Origin: Maratus speciosus
Taxonomy: Eukaryota; Arthropoda; Arachnida; Araneae; Salticidae
DNA length: 64,000 nucleotides
Direction of reading: 5' to 3'
Assembly: GCA_963932465.1 (NCBI GenBank)
Contig: OZ010794.1
Location: 211,805,748 to 211,869,747 of the forward strand
The position numbers were made by a program, and so were the translations under genes. The notes beneath the pieces were generated by a model. The model was not told where the DNA came from. It worked only from the letters and a program-made list of their open reading frames with translations, and searched no databases. Each line of letters opens with the position of its first letter. Within the stretch, counting starts at the first letter, position 1. Positions 1 through 9,959 of the stretch are shown one piece after another.

Positions 1-167
1 TTTAAAAAGAAATAATGTTAAACAATTTTTACTTGAAGCTATGAAAGTAAATAAATAAATAAATATCAAATAAATTTTTTAGTTAAATTTTGTTTGACCA
101 AGGTCAAATTAAACTGGATTTTACTGATGAATAGTTGGTGGTTCGCAAGCATGCATGGTAAAGTACT

Positions 168-688
168 TTAACCCTTAAATACTGGGTGTCGCCTTTCGGT
201 AACATACCCAATTTAGGCTTCTAAAATACTATTAGAATAATATTGAAGCTATAATGTCTAATGTTGCAAATAAAATACATTCTGAAAATATTATTTAATC
301 GATTTTCAACAATGTAGATGGTAATACTTGTGCTGTTTAAGAATAAAGATAGATTTATTTTTTCAATTGTTGCTAAATGTTCTTTTTGTTTTGTTTTGAA
401 GCTTGCGAAATACCCTATTTTGTTCTGCAGTGAGCAAATAAAATTTATTTCTTATCATAGTTCTTCATTTTCTTGTGTGTTTAATATTATAGAATTTTAT
501 CAAAGAAATTTATTTTTTCAATTAAACACCAGTATTACCGATTAGTAACAAACTGATTTTTAGCCGTAAACCATGCTTAAAACAAAATAGGATTTTTTAA
601 AAGTATTTTCCCCATGATTTATTTAAAAAATGAAAACCGAAAAACATTTTAAAAATTATTTTTGAAAACTCAAGCATTTAAGGGTTAA
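168..688. mobile_element. TTAA-flanked nonautonomous element (piggyBac-type), ~520 bp
   Basis: The element begins TTAACCCTTAAATACT and ends with AGCATTTAAGGGTTAA, a terminal inverted repeat (TIR) of about 15 bp with TTAA at both edges. TTAA target duplication and a CCC start are hallmarks of the piggyBac superfamily. The interior is AT-rich; a 75-aa frame inside has no recognisable domain. It is longer than the ~210-bp TTAA MITEs elsewhere in the window. Seen: termini. Inferred: superfamily. Confidence 0.7.
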
Positions 689-701
689 GACTCGTGCTGC
701 T

Positions 702-1054
702 AGGTGTCCGCGTAAATCGGAGCTCCAAATCAAGGTGGTGAGTAATCAGGGAAAAACCCAGTCAAGATAAGAGGGAACTACCAGTATTTTCTTTTAGAAA
801 ATAATTAGAATAATATAAAGGGATTGAAGAAGGCGAATTTCTCTTTAACAAGATACTGGTATTTAACACCTTTTTTGACTGTGTTTTTCCCTCATCACTC
901 GCTAACCTGCAAATGCTCTGGACACCGGTATTTGAAAGTAATTTTCTTCGCATTATCTAATGGCAGAATTATGTGCGTTTAAATATGGCAAAATAAACTG
1001 TAAGAAATGAGTGGTGACCAGAGCATTTGGAGCCCGACTTACGCAGGACATCTG
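702..1054. mobile_element. Inverted-repeat MITE carrying a nested MITE
   Basis: A 29-bp imperfect inverted repeat, AGGTGTCCGCGTAAATCGG... at 702-730 and its complement ...GACTTACGCAGGACATCT at 1025-1053, bounds this element. Its left arm is interrupted at 731-906 by a second palindromic element, while the right arm reads straight through. No clear target duplication was found for the outer element. Confidence 0.6.
731..906. mobile_element. Nested palindromic MITE (8-bp target, hAT-like)
   Basis: Left side GTGAGTAATCAGGGAAAAAC and right side GTTTTTCCCTCATCAC are inverted repeats. The element is flanked by CTCCAAAT (723-730) and CTGCAAAT (907-914), which match at 7 of 8 bases. The opposite arm of the host element reads CTCCAAATGCTCTGG without interruption, so it acts as an empty site. 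The 8-bp target suggests hAT-type transposition. Confidence 0.6.
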
Positions 1055-1108
1055 GCGATACTACTTATGACTAATTCATCCTTCAGGTTATTCCTCTCAG
1101 TTGATGTG

Positions 1109-1319
1109 TTAACCCCTTGAGGGGCGGTGGGATATATTACATCCCACTTACGATTAATGAAGATTTGAACCAGAAAAAATGTATTAAACTTTACTTTTCT
1201 AAATTTGGTGGAAAAAAGGCGTAAAATTGCTTTTCCTTGTTTTGCAATAAAATTTTTGAAAGATACCGGTGCGAATTCGACGTTACAGTAACGCAATTAC
1301 TTGCCCCTCAAAGGGTTAA
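1109..1319. mobile_element. TTAA MITE, ~210-bp family
   Basis: Starts TTAACCCCTTGAGGGGCGG and ends GCCCCTCAAAGGGTTAA. The TIR is ~17 bp with TTAA at both edges. The interior carries the family core of a GGTGGGATATA motif near one end and an ACCGGTGCGAATTCGA motif near the other. No coding capacity. One of roughly two dozen related copies in the window. Confidence 0.85.
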
Positions 1320-2126
1320 AATAATTTTATACTTTTCTTAATTACAATTTAAAAGTATTGTTCGGGAATAAAGATTAAATTTAACTAATGTATTTTATTT
1401 TAGCTATGTACTACATATAGAATTAAGTTTTATTCCAAAAGAGGAATGTTTAACGTTCAATATTAATCTAAAATATTTCATTTCCCGATTCTTCATATCG
1501 GTAAATCTTTGTCAATACTTCGCAAAATAAACATTTTAAAGGCAGCTGTTAAAAATCTTAAACATATTTGAATAAGAAAGGAGATCAATCTGAAATATAT
1601 TACCTATAATAAAAAACATAAATCTATATTTTCACAAGCTATTGCATTTTGTCGAAGTGTATTTACATTACTTTTTGTTAGTTAATTCATGAAAACGAAT
1701 TTTCTCCGGTATATGAAAGTAAATATCCTCAGATATAAAAGGAAATTGTTTTATTTTATAAGGTACCTGGTTCCTGAGTGAACAAATATAAAGGAAATAT
1801 TTAATAATTTATATTTTGACAATATAAAGTGATTTTCCGAAGAGATAAAGTTCAGTTGCTTAAAAATTTATTCTAAATATGTCATTCACTCTGTACACTA
1901 AGAAATAGAAAAGCAATTTAGTGTAACTTAAAATTATATTGAGAAAATTAAAATGTTATGTTTGTTGTGTACAGTATTGCATAAATAGTAATGCATCACA
2001 GGAAGTTTATTTCTAATGTTGAAAATAATTTGCAATAAAACTAGCACCTGTCAGGGTAAAATGTCGGAGCATTGAGCCGCATAAACTTAAAATATTACAC
2101 TTTAAAAAGTATTTCTTCAGTACTAT
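1320..2126. other. AT-rich stretch, nothing recognised
   Basis: This interval is strongly AT-rich with stop codons in all frames. I see no gene, RNA gene or bounded repeat in it. Confidence 0.5.
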
Positions 2127-2335
2127 TTAACCCTTTGAGGGGCACGCAATTGTGTTTGCGTAATGTTGAATTCACACTAAAATTTAAAAAGAAAACTACT
2201 TCAAATGTGGAAAAGCAGTTTTTGACTTTTTTGCACAAAAGTTTAAAAAGTAAAATTTATTTAAAAATTTCTGGTGCGAATCTTCATTAAAATTTGGTGG
2301 GATATAATACAACTCACCGCCCTTCAAGGGGTTAA
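2127..2335. mobile_element. TTAA MITE, ~210-bp family
   Basis: Starts TTAACCCTTTGAGGGGCACG and ends CGCCCTTCAAGGGGTTAA, flanked by TTAA on both sides. It resembles the copy at 1109-1319 in inverted orientation (TCTGGTGCGAATCTTCATTAA block near the right end). The 72- and 74-aa frames inside are incidental. Confidence 0.85.
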
Positions 2336-2586
2336 TAGTGTAAAAGTAAGTATGCAATAACAGCTGTTGAATCATAACGTGCTTTTTCATTTCTGTTTGC
2401 CTGTTCTGAATATCACGCATCTGATCTACCGTTATGCTGAAATTGTTTTGAAATAAAATTATTTAAATAAAAAAATGCTCAGTTATTGGGTTTCCTTATT
2501 TCTTTTTGTTGTTGCTTTTGTTTGTTATATTTTAAGTACTGATCTAAATAACAGTCCTTGTAATACTAAGGAAATTTAATCTTAAT

Positions 2587-2690
2587 TTAATCCTTTCAAG
2601 GTCAGTGGTATGTTTATGAAATCACTTAACTTTAATTCTCAAATGCCACGATAGCGTCTGAATTTTAGTTATAACAGTACAGATCCTTAA
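2587..2690. mobile_element. Truncated TTAA MITE (one half)
   Basis: Begins TTAATCCTTTCAAGGTCAGT and then follows the same body as the left half of the copies at 4406 and 29777 (GGTATGTTTATGAAA, CCCAAATGCCAC-like, CAGAATTTT-like motifs). The right half and terminal repeat are missing. The right boundary is approximate. Confidence 0.55.
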
Positions 2691-3122
2691 AGTGTTATTA
2701 GGATTATTTTCTAGCATACCGTATTTTAATGGGACCAGGTAAGCTCTATCTCGGCCATGTTAAAATACACCAAATTTATGTACCCTTTTCTCAGAAATGG
2801 TGAAAGATAGAAGTCTGGATTTTTTAGAGTAGTTTGAATAACATGCTTTACGTATTTTAACAGGACCACTTTCTTTCTAAGTGAAACTGAAAATTAATTA
2901 TTAATTATTTATTGAAAGACATTTTTAAATTAGCATTTTTGGTAAGATTTCTCTGCCTGAAATAAATAATTCTTAACAAATCATTAAACCCCTGTGTTAA
3001 AGTATGCACTATAACATAATATAAGTATTTAGAAAAATCTTGAGTTCTTAAGTTTAATAGATATTGAAAAAAAGGAACACAAACCTGAAAAATTGAAGTT
3101 TAAAAAAAAAAGTCAATTAAAG
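2691..3122. other. AT-rich stretch, nothing recognised
   Basis: No ORF of note, RNA gene or bounded repeat is visible between the truncated MITE and the hAT MITE that follows. Confidence 0.45.
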
Positions 3123-3130
3123 CTGTGAAG

Positions 3131-3309
3131 CAGTGTTGCCAGTGGCCTACTTTTTTTAAATTCTGATTTCTTGATTGGCACCACTTTTTTGAAATCGTAA
3201 AATTTGCCTTGTTTAATGACATATTAATTAAGACGAACAAGAGGAATTTTACCACTTCAGAAAAGTGGTGCCCATCAAGAAATCCGAATTTTAAAAAAGT
3301 AGTCCACTG
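3131..3309. mobile_element. hAT-type palindromic MITE with perfect 8-bp target duplication
   Basis: The element starts CAGTGTTGCCAGTGG and ends AGTAGTCCACTG. It is flanked by CTGTGAAG on both sides (3123-3130 and 3310-3317). Subterminal arms of ~60 bp are inverted repeats (AGTGGCCTACTTTTTTT against AAAAAAGTAGTCCACT). CAG...CTG termini with an 8-bp target duplication are typical of hAT. A relative of its core lies at 17.7-18.05 kb, where it is split by a TTAA MITE. Confidence 0.85.
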
Positions 3310-3581
3310 CTGTGAAGTGCTCTTAGAAAGAATGTAAAAATCCAACACTTTATTTTTCTATATAAACACATGTAATACATCGTTGAAAAGATAAAAGTTT
3401 AAACTATTTAATAATATAAAAAAGTAAAAATCGATTTTTTGTTTGGATTTCGCTTACTCGATCCCCTTAAGGCTTTTCTGAAGAAAAGTGAGGTGTAACA
3501 AAATTTATTAATATGAAATTTGAGATTCAACATTTATTAAGAAGTCATTAACAAATGTACTAAAATATTTCTTAGGCTATT

Positions 3582-3793
3582 TTAAGCCCTTTCAGGGGAA
3601 AGTAATTGCGTTTCTGTAATGTCGAATTCTCACCGTAATTTGAGAAAATTTTTGTTTCACAATAAGGAAAAACAATTTTTTAACATTTTCCCACCAAAGA
3701 TAGAAAAGAAAAATTTAATTAAATGTTTCTGGTGCAACTCTTGATTAAAATTAGGTAGGATATAATATATCACATCACCCTTCAAGGGGTTAA
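3582..3793. mobile_element. TTAA MITE, ~210-bp family
   Basis: Starts TTAAGCCCTTTCAGGGGAAA and ends CACCCTTCAAGGGGTTAA. The body matches the 1109 and 2127 copies (GTCGAATTCTCACC near the left, GGTGCAACTCTTGATTAAAA near the right). It interrupts a segment that has an uninterrupted diverged paralogue at 9.16-9.26 kb. Confidence 0.85.
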
Positions 3794-4405
3794 AGGTGAT
3801 AATTTTGCTAGGAGAACAAACAAAAAAACCCCAGTTAAAAATATGTCTGTAGGTTTAATAATCCTAACTTCATTGAAATTAATTTGAAACATCAGCACAC
3901 CATTCACAATCCAAATATACGGTGTATGTATCTCATAATTATGTTACTTTGATTTCCGCATAATTTTTAGAAATTACCTTGAAACAACTGTCATTTTCGT
4001 AATTACAACTATGCACATAATTTACTTTAAAAATATAATACCTCAAATTCAATTCATTTTAATGAGATAATCCCTTCTTAACATTTAGATAAGAATGTAT
4101 ATACAGTGGGTGATCGGTTAACGGACAGATCGATTAATGACACTTTCACAAGAGATTTTTATGTTCGGATAACGAACACCTCACTAAACAAAGCCAAGAA
4201 GAAGTTTCTGTGTTTCAGATTTTCTGAGTTGTATTTAATTGAATCTATTATCGATTTAGAGAGCAATTTAACAGTTGGTATAACGTATTGCCTACGCAAT
4301 TCCTAGGTTACATGGGATTCGGGTCCTACATTTTACCCCCCCCCCTCCCCTCCAAATTAGAATGAACATATTAAAAACATAAATTTTTATATTTTGTGTC
4401 CCTTT

Positions 4406-4624
4406 TTAACCCCTTGAGGGGCGGTGGTATGTTTATAAAACTACTTAATTTTAATTCCCAAATGCCACAACGTCACCAGAATTTTAATAAAAAAATTATC
4501 GGTTTGTGATGTACGTGAAATATAGCTTTTTGTTATTTACAAATAAATTTGTTTTCAGATTCCGGTGTCAATCATTAACTTCAACACTTTAGCAATGGTA
4601 TTACTTTTCCCCTGAAAGGGTTAA
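4406..4624. mobile_element. TTAA MITE, GGTGGTATG subfamily
   Basis: Starts TTAACCCCTTGAGGGGCGGT and ends TTCCCCTGAAAGGGTTAA. The body carries CCCAAATGCCAC, CACCAGAATTTT and ATTCCGGTGTCAATCATTAA, shared with the copy at 29777-29997. It lies inside the 4104-6591 element. Confidence 0.85.
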
Positions 4625-4644
4625 AGAAATAGTTATAGTTACAA

Positions 4645-5202
4645 TTAATCCCTTAAGGATCGCTTAATATCTGGAAAAACCATAAAAAAAGTACCTATTT
4701 TTTCATTACCGAAATTGAATAATTATAAGGTTTTCTAAATAAAATATGCAATTAGTTTTTTTTTAAAGGCGAAAAAAAAGATGTTATACAACAAATTCAC
4801 ATTTGTAGAAAAGCCAACTTAATGTTTGTTTTACATCATTCAAATTAATGCGAATAAGACGTTTATTTTTCACATCTTAGATCTTCATTTATCATCATTA
4901 TACAAATTTTTACAAATAATATTTGAAATAATATATACGATTTAAATTTTGATTATTAATAATTCTTTTGAGTGCGATATATTTCGAAACATGCAATACA
5001 AAGTCCAGCATCACAATCAGCGCCAAAGACCAAACCTTTGCCGCACTATTCTAAGGCTTCACACGGAAATGCCAGTTAAAATTTCCGGTTTCGCAAGTTT
5101 TTCCAGCAATTAAATCTCCAGCCCGGAAATATGACAGGCACGAGAAATAACGAACGACACATCAGCCCGTGATATTGATGGGGGCAAGAATTAAGGGGTT
5201 AA
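4645..5202. mobile_element. TTAA element, 558 bp, related to 39743-39959
   Basis: Starts TTAATCCCTTAAGGATCGC and ends GCAAGAATTAAGGGGTTAA. The termini resemble the ~215-bp copy near 39.75-39.96 kb (CCCTTAACGGTCGC at the left, GGGAGCAAGAATTAATTGG at the right). The extra ~340 bp probably reflects a further insertion or internal expansion. Inner boundaries were not resolved. Confidence 0.55.
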
Positions 5203-5384
5203 TTATTTTAATTGAAATTTAGTTCACAAATTATTAACAGCCTTTAGGCCCTACTTAAGCTGTATCGGGCCCTGCACTAAACACGAAGGAGACTAATGAG
5301 AATAGAGAACGAAGGAGTTTTTGAAAGGTCAAAGTGACAAATTGATATGATTTAATGCTGCTGTCAGTGAATGTAATCCTGAGA

Positions 5385-6105
5385 GTCCAAGAGCTGTTAA
5401 ACATTTTAGGGAAGGTATTTGAGGTACCCTGAAAATCTGTGCAACACTTCTTTTGTAATGGCTGAATACAAAATCGAATGCCTGGCTGAAGGATCGTGGC
5501 CCCAAAACTGTGCCAGACACGTGTCAAGTGCCATTCCTTGACTACCCAAAAAAGGTATTTGAGGCACGCTGAGATTGATGCAGAATAATATTTATGCTTA
5601 GAAAAAAATATTTTGAAAATGACAGACACTTTAGTCGGCCCAAAATCTGTGCCAGACACGTGTCAAGTGCCATTGTGCCAAAAATGGCACTTGACACGTG
5701 TCTGGCACAGTTTTGTGCCGACTAAAGTGTCTGTCATTTTCAAAATATTTTTTTCTAAGCATAAATATTATTCTGCCTCAATCTCAGCGTGCCTCAAATA
5801 CCTTTTTTGGGTAGTCAAAGAATGGCACGGCACTTGACACGTTTCTGGTACAGTTTTTGGGCCGACTAAAGTGTCTGTCGTTTTCAAAATATTTTTTTCT
5901 AAGCATAAATATTATTCTGTCTCAATCTCAAATACCTTTTTTGGGTAGTCAAAAAATGGCACTTGACACGTGTCTGGCACAGTTTTTGGGCCACGATCCT
6001 TCAGCCAGACATTCGATTTTGTATTCAGGCATTACAAAAGAAGTGTTGCACAAATTTTCAGGGTGCCTCAAATACCTACTCAAAAATGTTCGACAGCTCT
6101 CCTAC
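5385..6105. repeat. Foldback inverted repeat with an extra ~143-bp unit in one arm
   Basis: A near-perfect palindrome is centred near 5680 on TGGCACTTGACACGTGTCTG. The left arm (about 5385-5673) matches the reverse complement of the right arm (5683-6105). The right arm has one additional tandem unit: the block CACTTGACACG...GGGTAGTCAA occurs at about 5687-5830 and again at about 5834-5957 before the outer part resumes with CACGATCCTTCAGCCAGACA. Frames of up to 134 aa on both strands are by-products of the symmetry. It lies inside the 4104-6591 element. Confidence 0.85.
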
Positions 6106-6310
6106 TATGAAAGTTTTACAAAGGGCATGTCATTTATTTTTTTAAATACGCCACGAAACGGAAAAAATCCACCAAAATACGATCTATCCATATGAAATAA
6201 TGACGTATATTCCTATTATAAAGGGGAGATTTACATCATTTTTTATACATTATTTAGCTTTCAAGAACGAACTAAATTCCCACACAAATCAATGCAAAAT
6301 CTATGATCGG

Positions 6311-6527
6311 TTAACCCTCACCGGCGCGCAGACATTCTGTGTATAAACTGATGAAATAATGGATTTACACCAACATTTATAAACAAAGTTATTAGAAAAT
6401 ATGAAGTTGCTTTTTTTCACTAGCATTATAAAAGGAAAATTTTAATTAAATATTCTTGGTGCCGTTTATCAGTTTTAGAATAAAATTAGGTGTCCTTTTT
6501 TAAGGACACCGCCCTCAAAAGGGTTAA
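6311..6527. mobile_element. TTAA MITE, GGACACC subfamily
   Basis: Starts TTAACCCTCACCGGCGCGCA and ends ACCGCCCTCAAAAGGGTTAA. The two ends are only partly complementary. A truncated sister copy in the opposite orientation lies at 12087-12270, sharing GGACACCTAATTTTA and GGCACCAAG-ATATT. It lies near the right end of the 4104-6591 element. Confidence 0.8.
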
Positions 6528-6880
6528 CGAATAATTCAGTTAGCGAACGCTGTTTTGGAGCGGATTAAGTTCGTTAACCAATCACCCATTGTATATAGTA
6601 AAAAAAGGGATTTTATGCAATTTACGAAAAGATTCAGGACATTTTAATTACTTGATTTTGTGAATATTTGAACAGTGTAATATAATTAAACGTCCTGGTG
6701 CTCTCTGAAATGCTGTTAAAAATGGTTAAATCGATTATTATTTTTAAAAGTATACTGAAATTTTCACAAACATTCGTTGATTATTCAAAGTGTTTATTCT
6801 ACGGATTTTTTTTTCTTTTAAATGCTGCATGTCAAATTTCTAGAAATCAAAACTGTTAAGAGTTATGTGCATATATTCCT

Positions 6881-7156
6881 TACATTTTTTGCCTTTGGTT
6901 ATCTTGCACACATTTCTGTTTTTATTTATTTGTTTTTATAATTACGGTATATTCCGGCATATTACCCGAAACTTTTTTTTTTCTTTTTGCCACTATTAGG
7001 TATCTGTACCATTATGTGCGCAGCTCCTTCTTTGAAAAGGATACTTCAACTTGTGTACAGCCTAAAAGTACAAAAAATAATAAAGTTCAAAACTATAGTA
7101 AATAATTTCCAAATTTTAATTGCTTAAAAGGCGTAGAGCCAACAGAGTGAAAAAGT
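6881..7156. other. AT-rich spacer, nothing recognised
   Basis: It contains a long T run near 6970 and no bounded element or gene that I can support. Confidence 0.4.
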
Positions 7157-7226
7157 GTCCAAGCTTGGAATCATACCAGGGTCATCAACCATACACGTCA
7201 ATGCTTTGCCACTAAACTTCTTGGGC
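7157..7226 (-). tRNA. tRNA-like gene or tRNA-derived element head, anticodon position reads GTA
   Basis: Read on the minus strand, the 70-nt sequence folds as a cloverleaf. The acceptor stem GCCCAAG pairs with CTTGGAC at 6 of 7 positions. The D arm is GTTT/AAGC around AGTGGCA, the anticodon stem is TTGAC/GTTGA with loop GTGTATG, and the T arm is CCTGG/CCAAG around TATGATT. An A-box-like AAGTTTAGTGG and a weak B box GGTATGATTCC are present. A run of five T follows within a few bases, as expected for a Pol III terminator. The T loop deviates from TTCRANY and the anticodon stem has G-U pairs, so it may be a pseudogene or SINE head. Eukaryotic tRNA-Tyr normally has an intron, absent here. Confidence 0.45.
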
Positions 7227-7308
7227 AATGACAAGCTTAGCACTTCTCACTCTTATCTACTGGCAAGGTTGCAACTGCAGCACACAATAATAACTAGCTA
7301 GCAATAAC

Positions 7309-7455
7309 CGGGGATGAGATTTTCGAGTTTTTGCACACCAATATATTCACAGAGAAAATGTTGTCCTGTTAAATAGCAAAAATGTTCCGATTAAATGAAA
7401 TATCATTTTCTCTAACAAAACGCTGTTGTGCAAAAATGCGGAAATCTCATCCCTG
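7309..7455. mobile_element. hAT-like MITE, GGGATGAGAT family
   Basis: Starts CGGGGATGAGATTTTCG and ends GGAAATCTCATCCCTG. The body GAGAAAATGTTGT...TTAAAT-GCAAAAATG-TCCGATTAAAT is shared with 23523-23670 and 63030-63246. AATAAC abuts both ends, but I do not see a clean 8-bp duplication. Confidence 0.75.
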
Positions 7456-7674
7456 AATAACTAACTATCCAGAAAAAAAGAACAAGTAAAATTTAAATTT
7501 AGAAAATCAAAAAACCCGACTACAGCGAACTTATTAATTGTTTCTCATCAATGTGAAATTATTTTTTATATTACTTACCTATTTTATTTTTATATACTTG
7601 TATTGATGACATTTAAGTTGTGTTTAATTGTTAGTTCCTATCTATAAACACTGTTTTGATGAGGCCTATAGATG

Positions 7675-7837
7675 CAGAGCCTGATTACCAACGGGGCATA
7701 TTTACATCAATAAATTTTAAAAGAAATGTTCGCCTTGTCTAAACGCCATATTCATGTAAAATTTCTGCCATGAATGAGGCAGAATTTGCGGTTTCGTTTT
7801 ACTGGTTGGAATGTGCCCCGTTGGTAATCAAGCCCTG
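7675..7837. mobile_element. hAT-type MITE with perfect 8-bp target duplication
   Basis: Starts CAGAGCCTGATTACCAACGG and ends CCGTTGGTAATCAAGCCCTG. It is flanked by TATAGATG at 7667-7674 and 7838-7845. The TIR exceeds 20 bp. The family is related to the outer element at 62881-63268 (CAGTGCCTGATTAACAAC). Noncoding. Confidence 0.9.
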
Positions 7838-7912
7838 TATAGATGTCTATGAAGGTTAGAGTTGGAGTAAAGCTAGAGATCCTACCTACACAACTTCGAG
7901 GTTGTGTAATAT

Positions 7913-8150
7913 TTAACGCATTCACGCCGGCGCGGTGGGTCACACTCGACTGCCTCAGAGTTGCCAAGTCTCCGGCTTTTTTGGATACCGGTATTTTAAT
8001 ACAGAAAATGTTGTTTTATTTAATTAGAATAATTGGGTGATTTAAAGGAACAGCATTTTCTCTAAAAGAACAGTGGTGTGAAAAAAGCCGGAGGCTTGTC
8101 AACTCTAAGACAGTTGAGTGTGACCCACTGCGCCGGCGTGAATGTGTTAA
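7913..8150. mobile_element. TTAA element with ~90-bp palindromic arms
   Basis: Starts TTAACGCATTCACGCCGGCG and ends CGCCGGCGTGAATGTGTTAA. The arms continue through GTGGGTCACACTC and GTTGCCAAGTCTCCGGC. The inner part (GTTGCCAAGTCTCCGG... CCGGAGGCTTGTCAAC) is the same sequence that forms the outermost layer of the nest at 26272-27757, so this copy serves as its uninterrupted reference. Confidence 0.85.
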
Positions 8151-8616
8151 ACGGAGTTTCTCACTGTAAAATAGCCAATGAAACATCGTCTTCATTTTGA
8201 AAGGCCTCTCCAATGATATGCCACTCAATAGAGTGCGCAATTTTTTTTCGTCTCTACGGCCATTTTGAATTTATAAAAACAAAACCTAGCCTATAACCAT
8301 CGGACGGTTAAGGTGAATCGATAGAGACCTCATTCATTAAAATCCACCCAGCCGTTGGGATGTTTCGAGAGTATAAAGAAATCCACATACCCAGATATGC
8401 GTGAAACACATAACCCTTCTTCGCAGTTGGGTAAAAATGGCGCAAATAATGAAGCGAGAATATACATTGATTAACTGTGTATAAATATCAATTCTTATAA
8501 TTATCTTCCCTTATTTTCTCATTTTTCGCTTTTATAACACCCATCTGATCATCCAGCATCTGTGAATTTTGATGAATATTATTGTATCAAAAATATGCAT
8601 TACAAGCGGAAGATAC
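8151..8616. other. Unassigned stretch
   Basis: No bounded element, RNA gene or convincing coding frame is visible. Confidence 0.4.
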
Positions 8617-8796
8617 CAGGGTTCATACAGGTCCTTGAAATTCAAGACTAAGAAATTCTTCGGTACTAGTATTTTCTAATAGAAAATTTGAATGCTTAAA
8701 TAAGGCGAAATTTCGCGCTTTTAAACTAGATTTATTTATCTATAAAAAAAATACTGACATGTCACCTTGTAAATAATGGTATGCGTACGAACCCTG
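8617..8796. mobile_element. hAT-like MITE, CAGGGTTC termini
   Basis: Starts CAGGGTTCATACAGG and ends GGTATGCGTACGAACCCTG, a ~12-bp TIR. The interior contains a TAGTATTTTCTAATAGAAAA block like that in other CACCAGT-type MITEs here. No matching 8-bp flanks are visible. Confidence 0.6.
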
Positions 8797-9273
8797 TGTA
8801 CAGTAGTTGAAATTTTACTAAAATAAATTTTTTCTTTGTCAAATTATTCTTTCAAAATTTTTTTTCTTTCTCGTTGCTTCTGTTTAAAGGGATTAAAAAT
8901 AATTAAATGCTTTCATTGTGAAAACAACTCATGGTAAATTACAAATTTGTTTTTCCATGCAAAATATTTAGTATAAGGAAACATTGAATAGTGTCATGCA
9001 TATAAGTATTAACAGTTGAATTTAAACGAATTCTGAGATTTAAGAAATACATACAGAAAATATGCTGTGGTATTCCTAGATGTAACAGTAACATTAGTTT
9101 TAACAGAAACGAATAGCAAAGAAATCGATTAAAAATTAATATCTTACATATCAAAAAATTCATTGAGAAATTGTGCTTAAATATTTCCTAGACTAATTTT
9201 AGTTACGATAATTTTGATATAGAAACTTAAACGCGTACAAAACATTTCTGTAGACTTAACAATGATAGAGTTC

Positions 9274-9935
9274 TTAACGCATTGAGGACGGGTCAAGTGC
9301 ACTGACGTTTTCGGGGATTGATGGAAGAAAATATTACTGGTACCGGAAATTTTGTAAGGATGAGTAAAGTAGGTGTAATCCAGGCATGCTTACTTCTGAT
9401 TGGTTGTAAGCAGGTTTAAATTTCTTACGACGTTTGTAAACAAAGCGATTTAAGTAAGCGTCCTGTTTTAAATAGTAGAAATAACCGCAAGATTAAGAGC
9501 GAGGTCACATCAATCAAGGTCATGCGCCACGTAGCGGATGGAGTGTGAACTGCAGGTAGATACCTAACTGTTTTCTTTCTCATACCACTAAAATTGTAAA
9601 GTTTTTTTCACCTTGATTAATAACTGAAGTGCTTTTGATAACGCAAAGAAAACTTCGTGATGTCAAGTTAATCTTGATGCCCCTCTCGCTACGCCATTAT
9701 TTTGCAATATATGTGGCAAACAAAATTCATTTCCATGAGTGACTAAATAATTAGAAAATACGCGCCACACTAAAAGCCCGCGTATGTGAATTATCACTCC
9801 ATCCACAAGATGGCGCAACTGTGTTAATTTACGTCTGATTCCAGCATTAAGTTTGTTCGCTTACTTATAACGCTTTGTTTGTAAACGTAAAATTTGTGTT
9901 CGTTTTAGAAAAATGACCCGTCCTCGATGTGTTAA
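9274..9935. mobile_element. TTAA element, 662 bp
   Basis: Starts TTAACGCATTGAGGACGGG and ends CCCGTCCTCGATGTGTTAA. The TIR is ~22 bp and imperfect, with TTAA on both sides. Further inverted blocks lie inside: GTTTGTAAACAAAGCG near 9435 against CGCTTTGTTTGTAAAC near 9873, and a CACTCCATCC-type pair near 9538 and 9795. No transposase is visible. Confidence 0.75.
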
Positions 9936-9959
9936 ATATAATTACAGATTGCAACGCAC

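Larger units (their letters stand above)
4104..6591. mobile_element. Tc1/mariner- or pogo-like element, 2.49 kb, with several nested insertions
   Basis: Starts CAGTGGGTGATCGGTTAACG just after TA (4102-4103) and ends CGTTAACCAATCACCCATTG just before TA (6592-6593), giving a TIR of ~22 bp with a TA target. The paralogue at 10334-10365 runs through the same point without an insert. The interior holds a TTAA MITE (4406-4624), a second TTAA element (4645-5202), a foldback (about 5385-6105) and another TTAA MITE (6311-6527). A 66-aa frame from the left TIR is not recognisable as a transposase, so the element looks nonautonomous or gutted. Confidence 0.75.
3530..6880 (+). repeat. Duplicated host segment, copy 1 (interrupted)
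   Basis: With its two insertions removed (3582-3793 and 4104-6591), this segment aligns by eye with 9150-10655. Matching blocks include ACATTTAGATAAGAAT (4081 and 10334), TTTAATTA-TGTGAAT-TTTGAACA (near 6650 and 10400), and TAAACGTCCT (near 6690 and 10446). Divergence is substantial, so the duplication is old. Nothing in it looks coding. Confidence 0.6.

Noticed and set aside
5255..6195. Frames of 112 and 134 aa on opposite strands
   Set aside because: They share peptides because the region is a palindrome with a repeated unit; no domain is recognisable.
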